Below are positions 16,303-24,595 of a stretch of 64,000 nucleotides of DNA, one piece after another. Each line of letters begins with the position of its first letter. The first letter of the stretch is position 1. This DNA comes from Chloroflexus aggregans DSM 9485 (GTDB lineage Bacteria > Chloroflexota > Chloroflexia > Chloroflexales > Chloroflexaceae), in NCBI RefSeq assembly GCF_000021945.1, contig NC_011831.1, forward strand, positions 2,803,353 to 2,867,352, read 5' to 3'. Both the position numbers and the translations under genes were made by a program. Below the pieces are notes generated by a model. That model did no database searches, had not been told where the DNA came from, and saw only the letters and a program-made list of their open reading frames with translations.

Positions 16303-17331
16303 ATGACGATCGATCGCGAACAACTGCGCGAACTCATCTTGCAAGAACTACCGGCGCTCTTCGAGCGTGATCCGGAGTTGCAGCGCTTAATTTTGCGGCT
16401 GTCGCAACAATATTTTGCTGACCGCCGTGAAACAGAGAGTCGATTTGATCAAATTCTCGAAGAGCTACGCCGTGATCGCGAAGAGCAGTCACGACGTTGG
16501 GCAGAACAAATGCGGTTATGGGAAGGGCAAGATCGGCGATGGGAAGAGCAAGATCGGCGGTGGGAAGAGCAAAGTCGCCGTTGGGCAGAACAAATGCGGT
16601 TATGGGAAGGGCAAGATCGGCGATGGGAAGAGCAAGATCGGTGGTGGGAAGAGCAAAGTCGCCGCTGGGCAGAACAAATGCGGTTATGGGAAGAGCAAGA
16701 TCGGCGGTGGGAAGAGCAAAGTCGCCGCTGGGCAGAACAAATGCGGTTATGGGAAGAGCAAGATCGGCGGTGGGAAGAGCAAAGTCGCCGCTGGGCAGAA
16801 CAAATGCGGTTATGGGAAGAGCAAAGTCGGCGGTGGGAAGAGCAAAATCGCCGGTGGGAAGAAAATCAGAGTGTGATCCGCGAACTTATCAAGAGAGTAG
16901 ATGTACTTGATCGTCGGTTCGATTCGACCATAGGTGCATTAGGCGCACGCTGGGGGTTATCTTCCGAACAATCTTTTCGGAGTGCGCTTCGAGGTATTTT
17001 GACCGATTTCTTCCCGCTTGAGGTAATTCACATCAATGAGTATGATGATAGCGGTGAGGTGTTCGGTCGTCCTGAACACATTGAACTAGATCTAATAATT
17101 AAAAATGGTGTTTTGCTTATTTGTGAGATTAAATCTTCAATGAGCAAAGCTGACATGTATTTGTTTGAACGCAAAGCGCGTTGGTATCAACAACGCTATG
17201 GCCGAACAGCGCAACAACTTATTGTGATTTCGCCGATGGTCGACCCAGCAGCGCATAAAGTGGCCGAACGTTTAGGGATTGTCGTGTATAGTTTTCCTGA
17301 AGATGTAGGTAAAGCTATTACAGAATCGTAA
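16303..17331 (+). CDS. Coiled-coil protein with C-terminal PD-(D/E)XK nuclease-like domain (DUF3782-like)
   Basis: The 342-residue protein has an N-terminal helical part (about 1-60), a long charged coiled coil (about 63-190) made of near-identical SRRWAEQMRLWEEQDRRWEEQ units, and a C-terminal domain (about 195-335) with IELDLIIKNGVLLICEIKSSM: an acidic residue, a spacer and E-x-K as in PD-(D/E)XK nucleases. Proteins of this build (DUF3782 type) are numerous in Chloroflexota and cyanobacteria; their role is not established, and nuclease activity is only suggested by the fold motif. A possible -10 TATAAT is at 16251-16256 without a good -35. It stands alone, facing the ChlI-like operon. Confidence 0.75.
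   Translation: MTIDREQLRELILQELPALFERDPELQRLILRLSQQYFADRRETESRFDQILEELRRDREEQSRRWAEQMRLWEGQDRRWEEQDRRWEEQSRRWAEQMRLWEGQDRRWEEQDRWWEEQSRRWAEQMRLWEEQDRRWEEQSRRWAEQMRLWEEQDRRWEEQSRRWAEQMRLWEEQSRRWEEQNRRWEENQSVIRELIKRVDVLDRRFDSTIGALGARWGLSSEQSFRSALRGILTDFFPLEVIHINEYDDSGEVFGRPEHIELDLIIKNGVLLICEIKSSMSKADMYLFERKARWYQQRYGRTAQQLIVISPMVDPAAHKVAERLGIVVYSFPEDVGKAITES
16492..16857 (+). repeat. In-frame tandem repeats (63/84 bp) encoding the coiled coil
   Basis: Five units starting at (S)RRWAEQMRLWE. The first two are 84 bp (extra DRRWEEQ heptad) and the others 63 bp, all multiples of 21 bp, so changes in copy number lengthen or shorten the coiled coil by whole heptads without a frameshift. Confidence 0.85.
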
Positions 17332-17358
17332 TTAATACCCGGTTTTCATGCTGTGTTT

Positions 17359-18411
17359 CTAGTGGTTATCCATCGCCGAATCTTCTATCTGACGCATCGT
17401 GCTGCGTCGCCCCCGCCGACGTGGTGTCTCACTCACCGGAAATAGTTCATCAAGGGCTGCATTGATCGTAGCCTGCTCGGTGTGTACATTGGCAGTGTGC
17501 CGTTCAAACCAGTCACTATGCCGCCACGTAAGCGCCAACGGTGCAATCCGCCGAATATCTTCGGCATTAACGGTATTGCGAAAATCGGCGGCAGCACGTG
17601 CTCTTGCTCCCTCGAGCAGTGCGATTTCGGCGCGGTGTGATGGAATTTGTAAACGCTGTACTAATGCCAGCGCCTGTTCCTCCAATTCTGGCGGAATCGT
17701 CACATGGGGGAGTATCTCACGGGCAATCATAATCTCTTCAGCGAGAGCCGTGGTCTGGGCAGCATAGACTTGTCGGAATCCCGCCGGATCGTTCCGAAAA
17801 TCGCGTGCCCGCCGGTAGATTTCTAGCCGAGCACGATGATCGGCAACCGGGGCAACCCATACTCGTAAACCAAAGCGATCGAGGATTTGCGGGCGTAATG
17901 CACCCTCTTCTGGGTTCATAGACCCGATCAATATAAACTGACTGGGAAAGAGTCGGATCATCGCGCCACGGCGTACAAAGGTACGACCCTGTGCTGCAGC
18001 GTCGAGGATGGCATCTACCACGGCCTGATCAAGCAGGTTAATCTCATCGACGTAGAGAACATTACCGTGCGCACGGGCGAGAATTCCCTCTTCAAGACGA
18101 ACGATCCGCTGTTCAAGTGCGATCCGCTCGTTGATCCCCCCGACAACATCTTCAAGTCGAGCATTGAGCGGTAATTCGATCAACCGCATCCGTTCTATAA
18201 GGGGCTTACCATTGCTTGTGGTTGCGTCGCGCGTGACAAATGGCATAAGATCGAGGAGGCTGCGGACCGCGGTCGTCTTACCGACACCGTAGGGACCGCT
18301 TATCAGAATGCCACCGATTTGGGGGTTGATCAATCCAAGGATGAGCGCCGTCTTTAGTTCGGTCTGACCGACCATCGCCAACAGCGGAAAGGGATAGATC
18401 TCGTCTGTCAT
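17359..18411 (-). CDS. ChlI/BchI-family AAA+ ATPase
   Basis: The 350-aa protein has the AAA+ fold of magnesium-chelatase subunit I: Walker A GPYGVGKTTAVRSL (about 39-50), Walker B NVLYVDEINLL (about 117-126), SQFILIGSMNPEEGALRPQI and a sensor-like RPQILDRFGLRV, followed by a helical lid (SHRAEIALLEGARARAAADF). Length fits BchI, which with BchD powers Mg insertion into protoporphyrin IX in bacteriochlorophyll synthesis. The Walker A sequence departs from the usual GDRGTGKST of pigment BchI, and no chlD/bchD or bchH is nearby, so it may be a paralogue with a different von Willebrand-type partner. It is the last gene of the probable rlmI-argJ-lon-DUF503 operon. Confidence 0.8.
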   Translation of the reverse strand: MTDEIYPFPLLAMVGQTELKTALILGLINPQIGGILISGPYGVGKTTAVRSLLDLMPFVTRDATTSNGKPLIERMRLIELPLNARLEDVVGGINERIALEQRIVRLEEGILARAHGNVLYVDEINLLDQAVVDAILDAAAQGRTFVRRGAMIRLFPSQFILIGSMNPEEGALRPQILDRFGLRVWVAPVADHRARLEIYRRARDFRNDPAGFRQVYAAQTTALAEEIMIAREILPHVTIPPELEEQALALVQRLQIPSHRAEIALLEGARARAAADFRNTVNAEDIRRIAPLALTWRHSDWFERHTANVHTEQATINAALDELFPVSETPRRRGRRSTMRQIEDSAMDNH

Positions 18412-18454
18412 AGTGTGTCTATTTGTTCGGCGATGAGCACGGTAGCTACTATCG

Positions 18455-18739
18455 TTATAGCATTTCGATTGCGTAATTCAGGAGTGGGCAATCGGGACGC
18501 TGCCGTTCAATGAAACTGACCACTGCTTCAAGCTGACGCTGCGCGTGGACCTGATCGGTAGCAACTACCGCTACACCGAGGATCGCACTCTGCCATCGAT
18601 CCTGATCATCAACTTCGGCAACCGACACGTTAAACTCGTTGCGGATACGCGAAATGAGCGAGCGCAACACCTGACGTTTCTCTTTCAGCGATTGAGCAGT
18701 AGCGATGTGCAGGTGGATAGTACAAGAACCGATAATCAT
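18455..18739 (-). CDS. DUF503 (YlxP-like) protein
   Basis: A 94-aa protein starting MIIGSCTIHLHIATAQSLKEKRQVLRSL, with the family's LKxKR motif and RIRNEFNVSVAEVDDQDRWQ, then a hydrophobic strand ILGVAVVATD. YlxP/DUF503 proteins form a small alpha-beta fold and are often next to translation genes; a ribosome-related role has been suggested but not settled. The gene is 11 bases after the Lon-N gene, consistent with co-transcription. Confidence 0.85.
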   Translation of the reverse strand: MIIGSCTIHLHIATAQSLKEKRQVLRSLISRIRNEFNVSVAEVDDQDRWQSAILGVAVVATDQVHAQRQLEAVVSFIERQRPDCPLLNYAIEML

Positions 18740-18749
18740 ACGTGTTACA

Positions 18750-19418
18750 CTAATTCAGACTATTCCAACTCCCGAACATATTGCGCGGATCAAACCGCTG
18801 TGGTCCGCGTGGCAAGATCGCTAATTCAGTGCGGAGAGCTTTGTTCAGACTGCGTAAACGCTCGGTGACATTTGCTTCGAGCCAACGTTGCTTCTGGACC
18901 GGATCGATTTGTAGACGGTCGGCGAGGAGATAACTTAACTTTACCGGTTCGAGTGGCAATGGTTCAACATCGATCTCGGCACCGGTAATGGTCGCGACTC
19001 GTTCCCAGTAACGTTGGTAGGTAGTGCGTAACTCATTGGCTGCAGCGAGTGTCTGCCCATCAACGTGATCCGATAGCAGTTTAACCTGTGCCACAAGATA
19101 AGGCGTTTGTTCAACAATTTGTACGATCCGGAAGCGCTGCTGACCGATAACTTGGAGCAAGTAACGCCCATCTTCAAGGCGGAGATGCTCTTGAATCACG
19201 GCAACCGTTCCGACGTCATACGGTTCGGGGGCAATTGCCATTCGGCGACCTTCGATGACCTCGTGCCCACGCCGCAGTAACACAATACCAAACGGCTGCT
19301 GGGTCGCCAAACACCGTCCGATCATCAGTCGGTAACGCTCTTCAAAAATATGCAGACTCAACAAGCTACCGGGGAAGAGGAGCGTGCCGAGGGGAAATAA
19401 CGGTAAAGTCTGTTCCAT
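18750..19418 (-). CDS. Lon N-terminal (LON substrate-binding) domain protein
   Basis: The 222 residues cover only a LON domain: LPLFPLGTLLFPGSLLSLHIFEERYR at the N-terminus, FGIVLLRRG, DVGTVAVIQEHLRLEDGRYLL and GQQRFRIVQIVEQTPYLVAQV, then a helical C-terminus. There is no AAA+ or Ser-Lys protease part, so it is a stand-alone PUA-like domain, probably binding peptides or RNA. Six bases separate it from argJ upstream. The exact role of such proteins is not known. Confidence 0.87.
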   Translation of the reverse strand: MEQTLPLFPLGTLLFPGSLLSLHIFEERYRLMIGRCLATQQPFGIVLLRRGHEVIEGRRMAIAPEPYDVGTVAVIQEHLRLEDGRYLLQVIGQQRFRIVQIVEQTPYLVAQVKLLSDHVDGQTLAAANELRTTYQRYWERVATITGAEIDVEPLPLEPVKLSYLLADRLQIDPVQKQRWLEANVTERLRSLNKALRTELAILPRGPQRFDPRNMFGSWNSLN

Positions 19419-19424
19419 AACGGT

Positions 19425-20621
19425 TCATCCATCCGTCCACGTACAGGTCCAGACGGTCGTTTCCGCCGGCCCGAGGTTGAGGTCGATTATCAACTCAACT
19501 TCTGGACCAGACATTGCTTGTACTAGTGTCGTTGGGTCGAAAGGTACCGGCGTACCGCGTGTCATCACCGGCACCGTCCCGATTTGCAAATCGAGCAAAT
19601 CGGGTCGTAATTCGACAGCGCTTGCACCAATTGCCGCCAATAACGCACCCCAATCGGAGGAATTACGCCGGCAAGCAGCGCGCACCGAACCAGAACGTGC
19701 GACGGCGTTGGCAATGGTCTGAGCCATTGCTCCGTCCGGTGCGCCCTGTACAACTACCTTTATTACTTTACCAGAACCGGCGGCATCACGCACGATCTGT
19801 CCGGCGAGATCGGCGCAGAGATAATCGAGTGCTTCTTGAAAAACGCCATATTCCCACGTACTCGAGTCGGTGATCGGTGGATGATCGATAGCACCGTTGG
19901 CCAACATTATCACGCTATCATTGGGGCTACGATCCCCGTCGATATTCAGTCGGTTGAACGAACGCTCAACACTGTGATGGAGGGCACGTTGCAAGAGGGG
20001 CTGACTGATAGCGAGATCGGTCGTGATCAGGACCAGCACCGTTGCCAGGCGAGGGTGGATCATACGGGTGCCCTTCGCCATACCGGCGAGCGTAAAACGG
20101 GGGCCGTTCCGCAATGACACACGCAAGACCCGTTCTTTCGGACGAGTATCGGTCGTTAGAATAGCGAGGGCTGCACGCCGACCACCGTTACTATCGAGTT
20201 CGCTCACCGCCCGCCGAATCCCGTTGCGCATCCGCTGCATCGGCAACGGCACACCTATCAATCCTGTTGACATAAGTAAAACAGAGTCGCGTGGTATCTC
20301 CAGTTCATCAGCCGTGATTTTGGCGCACTCGATAGCATCATTCAGACCGGCCTGACCGGTACCAGCATTAGCCTGCCCGGCGTTAATCAACACAGCACGG
20401 ATAGCATCGTGGTTACGCAACAAAATCGCTTGGCTGAGAAAAACGGGAGCCGCTTTGAAGACACTGGTTGTGAAGAGGGCTGCTGCACGACACGGATACT
20501 GTGAATAGATGAGAGCCAGATCGCGCGCCTTGCTCCCCTCTTTCAGCCCAGCCGAGATACCGGTTGCACGAAAACCGGTCGGGCTAGCGATGTGTCCATC
20601 TTCAAAGATTGTGAAATTCAT
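19425..20621 (-). CDS. argJ: Bifunctional ornithine acetyltransferase / N-acetylglutamate synthase
   Basis: The protein (398 aa from ATG 20619-20621, MNFTIFEDG) matches ArgJ along its length: SPTGFRATGISAGLK at the start, NAGQANAGTGQAGL, and the self-cleavage region MAKGTRMIHPRLATVLV, where the Thr of LATV (about residue 193) becomes the N-terminal nucleophile of the beta chain. ArgJ moves the acetyl group from N-acetylornithine to glutamate in the cyclic arginine pathway. The usual KGSGMI is KGTRMI here. A TTG seven codons upstream is a possible alternative start. It complements argF at 42.2 kb, but lies in a different operon. Confidence 0.92.
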   Translation of the reverse strand: MNFTIFEDGHIASPTGFRATGISAGLKEGSKARDLALIYSQYPCRAAALFTTSVFKAAPVFLSQAILLRNHDAIRAVLINAGQANAGTGQAGLNDAIECAKITADELEIPRDSVLLMSTGLIGVPLPMQRMRNGIRRAVSELDSNGGRRAALAILTTDTRPKERVLRVSLRNGPRFTLAGMAKGTRMIHPRLATVLVLITTDLAISQPLLQRALHHSVERSFNRLNIDGDRSPNDSVIMLANGAIDHPPITDSSTWEYGVFQEALDYLCADLAGQIVRDAAGSGKVIKVVVQGAPDGAMAQTIANAVARSGSVRAACRRNSSDWGALLAAIGASAVELRPDLLDLQIGTVPVMTRGTPVPFDPTTLVQAMSGPEVELIIDLNLGPAETTVWTCTWTDG

Positions 20622-20654
20622 ATTCACTCTGTGTTCAGCCAAAGCGACATTAGT

Positions 20655-21857
20655 TTACCACACTCGACAGATAAAACCTTTGAGATATTCAGCTTCAGGA
20701 AAGCTAAGTAAGACCGGATGATCGGGAGCCTGGGTAAGCCGCTCAAGAATTTGGACATCGCGTCCGGCATCAACAGCCGCGCCAAAGACGACCTTCTGAA
20801 AAAGATCGGCAGAGACAAGCCCCGAGCAGCTAAACGTCGCCAGAATGCCACCCGGTCGAATCAGATGTAATGCTTGTAAGTTAATATCTTTGTAACCGCG
20901 GGTAGCCCGTTGCAGATGTGTTTGTTGATAAGCGAACTTCGGCGGATCGAGGATCACCACATCAAATTGACGCTGTTCATTGCGATACTGGCGTAGTATG
21001 TGAAAAGCATCGCCGACGACAAACTCTGCCGAAGTAGTGAGTTTATTGAGACGCAGATTTTCGCCGGCGAGTGCCAGCGCATCAGCACTAGCATCAACGA
21101 GGGTTAGCCGACACGCCCCGGCACGGGCAGCGGCTAGGGCAAAGCCGCCAGCGTAAGAAAAGCAGTCGAGCACTTCAGCTCCATTACAGTAGGCACCAAC
21201 CCGCGCGTGGTTAATTGCTTGATCGAGATAAATCCCGGTCTTTTGGCCGGTTGTCACATCAGCAAACATGCGGAGACCGGTTGCCATCTGACCAAGGGCA
21301 CTAATTGGACGTACCGGCATGCGCGGTGGTTGTTCGCCCCAACGCAACCCGGCGACTATTGGTAAATCTTCCTTTTCGCGCACATCCGCATCGCTACGTT
21401 CGTAAATCCCGCGGGGGGCTAACAGATCAATGAGTGCGGCCACCACCTGCTCAGCACGTACTGCCATAGCTTGGGTAAGCAATTGAATGACCAGATAGCA
21501 ACCATACCGGTCAACAATCAGGCCGGGCAACCCATCCGACTCACTAAAGACGAGGCGGCAAGCGATCGCCGGATCGATTAACCAGCGCTCCCGGCCACTC
21601 ACGGCGCGGGCAATCGTGTCACGCAGCCACGTCTCATCGAGAGGCTGGGTAGCGTCCCAGGTTGCGAGACGCACTCGCAACTGCGAGCTACTGCTCCAAA
21701 ACCCCCGCGCCAACCAACTGCCGTCTTGACTGTACACCTCGACCACCTCGCCGGGGGCGGGATTACCGCGCACAGCAGCGATAGCGCCGGAAAATACCCA
21801 AGGATGTCGTTGAATGATCGGTCGTTCACGACCTGAATGAACTGTAACAGTTACCAT
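20655..21857 (-). CDS. rlmI: RlmI-like class I rRNA (cytosine) methyltransferase
   Basis: The 400-aa protein has an N-terminal PUA-like domain (RHPWVFSGAI, then AAPGEVVEVYSQDGSWLARGFW-like pattern) and a C-terminal Rossmann methyltransferase: GAEVLDCFSYAGGFALAAARAGA (motif I), LVDASADALALAGENLRLN, and VVILDPPKFAY (catalytic motif). YccW/RlmI methylates C1962 of E. coli 23S rRNA; the exact target here is inferred. It probably heads the operon with argJ (33 bases downstream). Its 5' end faces the 19-bp repeat block. Confidence 0.85.
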   Translation of the reverse strand: MVTVTVHSGRERPIIQRHPWVFSGAIAAVRGNPAPGEVVEVYSQDGSWLARGFWSSSSQLRVRLATWDATQPLDETWLRDTIARAVSGRERWLIDPAIACRLVFSESDGLPGLIVDRYGCYLVIQLLTQAMAVRAEQVVAALIDLLAPRGIYERSDADVREKEDLPIVAGLRWGEQPPRMPVRPISALGQMATGLRMFADVTTGQKTGIYLDQAINHARVGAYCNGAEVLDCFSYAGGFALAAARAGACRLTLVDASADALALAGENLRLNKLTTSAEFVVGDAFHILRQYRNEQRQFDVVILDPPKFAYQQTHLQRATRGYKDINLQALHLIRPGGILATFSCSGLVSADLFQKVVFGAAVDAGRDVQILERLTQAPDHPVLLSFPEAEYLKGFICRVW

Positions 21858-21906
21858 AGTACGTTGACTCTATCACGCGCCTACCATACGGTCAAGTAGC
21901 GCCGCA

Positions 21907-22101
21907 CGGCAGTGCGGCGCCCATCCGGCAGTGCGGCGCCCATCCGGCAGTGCGGCGCCCATCCGGCAGTGCGGCGCCCATCCGGCAGTGCGGCGCCCAT
22001 CCGGCAGTGCGGCGCCCATCCGGCAGTGCGGCGCCCATCCGGCAGTGCGGCGCCCATCCGGCAGTGCGGCGCCCATCCGGCAGTGCGGCGCCTATCCGGC
22101 A
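21907..22101. repeat. Tandem 19-bp repeats (10 units) between divergent genes
   Basis: The unit CGGCAGTGCGGCGCCCATC is repeated without spacers at 21907 and every 19 bases to 22096; the tenth unit has one change (CCTATC) and five bases of an eleventh follow. Each unit contains the palindrome GGCGCC. It occupies most of the 320-base gap between the divergent rlmI-like and aldo/keto reductase genes. Open frames through it are by-products of the repeat (19 is not a multiple of three, so all frames cycle). Confidence 0.95.
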
Positions 22102-22179
22102 GGTTACATAACGCAACACCGGATTCGTCAATGTTTGCTATGATAGATATATCACCGAACATTGCCAACAGGAGGAACT

Positions 22180-23160
22180 ATGCAATACACCCGCTTCGGC
22201 ACAACCGGTATGCACGTCTCGCGGATTTGTCTCGGCTGTATGAGCTATGGTTCGCCGACATGGCGCGAATGGGTACTCGATGAAGCCGCTAGTCGTCCAT
22301 TTATCTTTCGCGCCTTAGAATTGGGCATCAACTTTTTCGATACTGCCGATATGTACTCGCTGGGGATGAGTGAAGAAATTCTCGGCCGCGCCATCCGCGA
22401 TTCTGGGGTACGTCGCGATGAGTTGGTTATCGCAACCAAAGTTTATCAGCCGATGAGCGATCGCCCGAACGATCGCGGTCTTTCCCGCAAACATATTATG
22501 CAGGCAATTGACGCCTCTCTGCGCCGGTTAGGGATGGATTATGTCGACTTGTACCAGATTCATCGCTGGGATTACGAAACACCCATTGAAGAGACGCTGG
22601 AAGCGCTGAACGATGTCGTGCGCGCCGGAAAAGCTCTCTATATCGGTGCATCGAGTATGTTTGCGTGGCAATTAGCCAAGGCCTTATGTATCCAAGAACG
22701 ACGCGGTTGGGCACGGTTCGTTTCGATGCAAAACCATCTCAACCTCGTCTACCGTGAAGAAGAGCGTGAGATGCTCCCGCTATGCCGTGATGCGGGACTA
22801 GCAGTGATTCCATGGAGTCCACTGGCACGTGGTTTCTTAGCCGGTAATCGGCCACAAGGTACCGGCGCTGCGACGGTGCGAGGTCGCTCAGATACCATCT
22901 CGCACGCGATGTACGATGCCAGCGATTATGTAATTGTCGAGCGGGTGAGTGAGATTGCTCGGGAGCGTGGGGTGAGCAATGCCCAGATCGCGCTGGCATG
23001 GCTGTTCCACAAACCCGAAGTGACGGCACCGATTATCGGGGCAACTAAGATGTATCAGCTCGAAGAGGCAGTCGCAGCCCTCGAAATCCAGCTCACACCG
23101 GAAGAAATTCAGCGATTAGAAGAGCCGTATCGGCCTAAACCGATCCGGGGGCATGCGTAA
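22180..23160 (+). CDS. Aldo/keto reductase
   Basis: A 326-aa NAD(P)H-dependent oxidoreductase of the AKR superfamily, similar to general stress / YajO-type members. Visible features: GTTGMHVSRICLGCMSYG, catalytic Asp-Tyr-Lys-His set in FFDTADMYS (D, Y), VIATKVY (K) and DLYQIHRWD (H), and the cofactor-binding IGATKMYQLEEAVAAL near the end. ATG 22180 is preceded by GGAGG at 22171-22175. A TATGAT at 22139-22144 may be its -10. The threonine dehydratase gene follows after 12 bases, so they are probably co-transcribed. Substrate not predictable. Confidence 0.9.
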   Translation: MQYTRFGTTGMHVSRICLGCMSYGSPTWREWVLDEAASRPFIFRALELGINFFDTADMYSLGMSEEILGRAIRDSGVRRDELVIATKVYQPMSDRPNDRGLSRKHIMQAIDASLRRLGMDYVDLYQIHRWDYETPIEETLEALNDVVRAGKALYIGASSMFAWQLAKALCIQERRGWARFVSMQNHLNLVYREEEREMLPLCRDAGLAVIPWSPLARGFLAGNRPQGTGAATVRGRSDTISHAMYDASDYVIVERVSEIARERGVSNAQIALAWLFHKPEVTAPIIGATKMYQLEEAVAALEIQLTPEEIQRLEEPYRPKPIRGHA

Positions 23161-23172
23161 GCAGAGTAATCT

Positions 23173-24174
23173 ATGACAGCTCGCATTGATGTGAATCCGG
23201 CAGCCATCTTGACAGCTCGTCAACACATCGCCGGTATTGTCCAACCGACGCCACTCGAGTTGAGTCGGCCACTGAGTGTGTTGTTAGGCGCTGAAGCGTG
23301 GCTCAAACTTGAATTAGCGCAGGTGACCGGTAGCTTTAAGCTACGTGGTGCCGCGAATGTACTGCGCCGGTTACCGCCCAATGTGCATGTGGTTGCGTGT
23401 TCTGCCGGGAACCATGCTCTTGGCGTCGCCCACGCATCAGCACTGACCGGCCATGCCGCTACACTGGTTGTGCCGGCGACAGCTTCACCGGCCAAGATCG
23501 CTGCGTTGCGTCGTTATCCGGTAGATTTACGCTTGCACGGCCAAAGCTACGATGAAGCCGAAGCTGAAGCATTACGGCTGGCCAAAGTGCATGGTTGGTA
23601 TTTTATCTCACCCTACAACGATCCGATGGTCATTGCCGGGCAAGGTACATTAGCGGTAGAAGTGTGGGAAGCTTTACCCAACGTTGAAGTGTTGGTCGTC
23701 GCCGTCGGTGGTGGTGGGCTGGCGAGCGGTGTTGGTCTGTGGGCAAAAGCTATCAATCCACAGGTGCGCATTATTGGAGTCCAGGCGGCAGCGTCCGCGG
23801 CAATGGCGGCAGCTTTACGGGCCGGACGTGTTGTCCCGGTACCTGATGGACCAACCTTGGCCGATGGGTTGGCCGGTGGGTTAGAAGCTGATACGATCAC
23901 GTTGCCGATATTACAGCAAGTGCTCGATGAGGTAGTGTGCGTTGATGAAGCGGCAATTATGCAGGCAATGCATTGGTTGTTCGTCGAGCATCACCTCATT
24001 GTCGAGGGGAGTGGAGCTGTGCCGTTGGCAGCGTTACTCTCCGGCCAAATCGGCGATTTGCGAGGACGGCGAGTCGTGGTGTTGCTCTGCGGGCGAAACG
24101 TTGCCGCCGAGACGTGGCAGCGCGTGATAGCAACGGTATCAGGTGAAGCAGAAAGGCCACGTGCGGCAACGTGA
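23173..24174 (+). CDS. Pyridoxal-phosphate threonine/serine dehydratase (short form)
   Basis: The 333 residues are a fold-type II PLP enzyme: the PLP lysine is in GSFKLRGAANVL (K56), substrate loop SAGNHALGVA, and the phosphate-binding glycine loop VAVGGGGLASG near residue 177. It lacks the C-terminal ACT-type regulatory domain of biosynthetic IlvA, so it looks like the catabolic (TdcB-like) or serine-racemase-like group. It deaminates Thr/Ser to 2-oxo acids, possibly supplying 2-oxobutyrate for isoleucine. An isoleucine/valine-rich leader-like ORF lies 160 bases downstream, outside the gene. Confidence 0.88.
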   Translation: MTARIDVNPAAILTARQHIAGIVQPTPLELSRPLSVLLGAEAWLKLELAQVTGSFKLRGAANVLRRLPPNVHVVACSAGNHALGVAHASALTGHAATLVVPATASPAKIAALRRYPVDLRLHGQSYDEAEAEALRLAKVHGWYFISPYNDPMVIAGQGTLAVEVWEALPNVEVLVVAVGGGGLASGVGLWAKAINPQVRIIGVQAAASAAMAAALRAGRVVPVPDGPTLADGLAGGLEADTITLPILQQVLDEVVCVDEAAIMQAMHWLFVEHHLIVEGSGAVPLAALLSGQIGDLRGRRVVVLLCGRNVAAETWQRVIATVSGEAERPRAAT

Positions 24175-24263
24175 ACGGCCAAAACACCATTTCTGTACCG
24201 ACGAGATCATTGTTCGTGGCGACACGTGGCTCATGATCCGCCCAAAGACTGAGGAAACCCACA

Positions 24264-24292
24264 TTGACAATCGTGAAACTGCGTGTTATGTT
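24264..24292 (+). promoter_or_regulatory. Sigma-70 type promoter before the 30-aa ORF
   Basis: TTGACA (24264-24269), 17-bp spacer, TATGTT (24287-24292); six of six and four of six matches. Start of transcription would be near 24299, about 38 bases before the ATG of the short ORF. Confidence 0.65.
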
Positions 24293-24336
24293 GCACGAGC
24301 AAGCATTAACGTCTATTCTGGTCAAAGGAGGAGCGC

Positions 24337-24429
24337 ATGCCACTCATCAGCGATAGAACCCCAACGATTGTTGTGATGGTATTGTGCGACTCCATTGATG
24401 CAGGAGGGGCTTCACACAGCGCAGGCTAA
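24337..24429 (+). CDS. 30-codon leader-peptide-like ORF
   Basis: ATG 24337 has the near-perfect ribosome site AAAGGAGG at 24324-24331. The peptide reads MPLISDRTPTIVVMVL, then CDSIDAGGASHSAG and a TAA. The TIVVMVL run of Thr/Ile/Val/Leu codons resembles the regulatory codons of ilv-type leader peptides. It follows a good promoter and precedes a set of alternative hairpins ending in a terminator. It could be a transcription-attenuation leader or an independent small protein. Coding is supported by promoter, ribosome site and placement, not by homology. Confidence 0.55.
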   Translation: MPLISDRTPTIVVMVLCDSIDAGGASHSAG

Positions 24430-24451
24430 ACAGGCTAACCTGTGATACCGG

Positions 24452-24526
24452 CGGGCTGTGGGAAGCTGCTGAGCGCCTACAGCCCGTTACTTATTTGGGC
24501 TGTGGTGTCAGCAACCACAGCCTTTT
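24452..24526 (+). terminator. Alternative hairpins ending in an intrinsic terminator (attenuator-like)
   Basis: Segment 1 CGGGCTGT (24452-24459) can pair with segment 2 ACAGCCCG (24479-24486); segment 3 GGCTGTGGT (24498-24506) pairs with segment 4 ACCACAGCC (24514-24522), which is followed by TTTTC: a good intrinsic terminator. Segments 2 and 3 can also pair (ACAGCCC with GGGCTGT), which would undo the terminator. A 5-bp hairpin ACAGG-CTAA-CCTGT directly follows the short ORF's stop. Confidence 0.6.
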
Positions 24527-24595
24527 CATTCCCTCCGCACAATGAGGTCGAATGGCACTGAGGCAGACGGATACTGAGAACGAGGATTGCTAACG

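Noticed and set aside
16415-16910. Second and third reading frames through the coiled-coil repeats (Gly/Lys- and Arg/Ala-rich peptides)
   Set aside because: By-products of the 63/84-bp repeats; the frame at 16303 has the folded C-terminal domain.
21907-22101. CRISPR array
   Set aside because: The 19-bp units are contiguous, with no unique spacers, and no cas gene is present.
21873-22283. Open frames in several frames across the 19-bp repeats
   Set aside because: Repetitive peptides such as GRRTAGWAPHCRM arise because the unit has no stop in any frame; no start signals.
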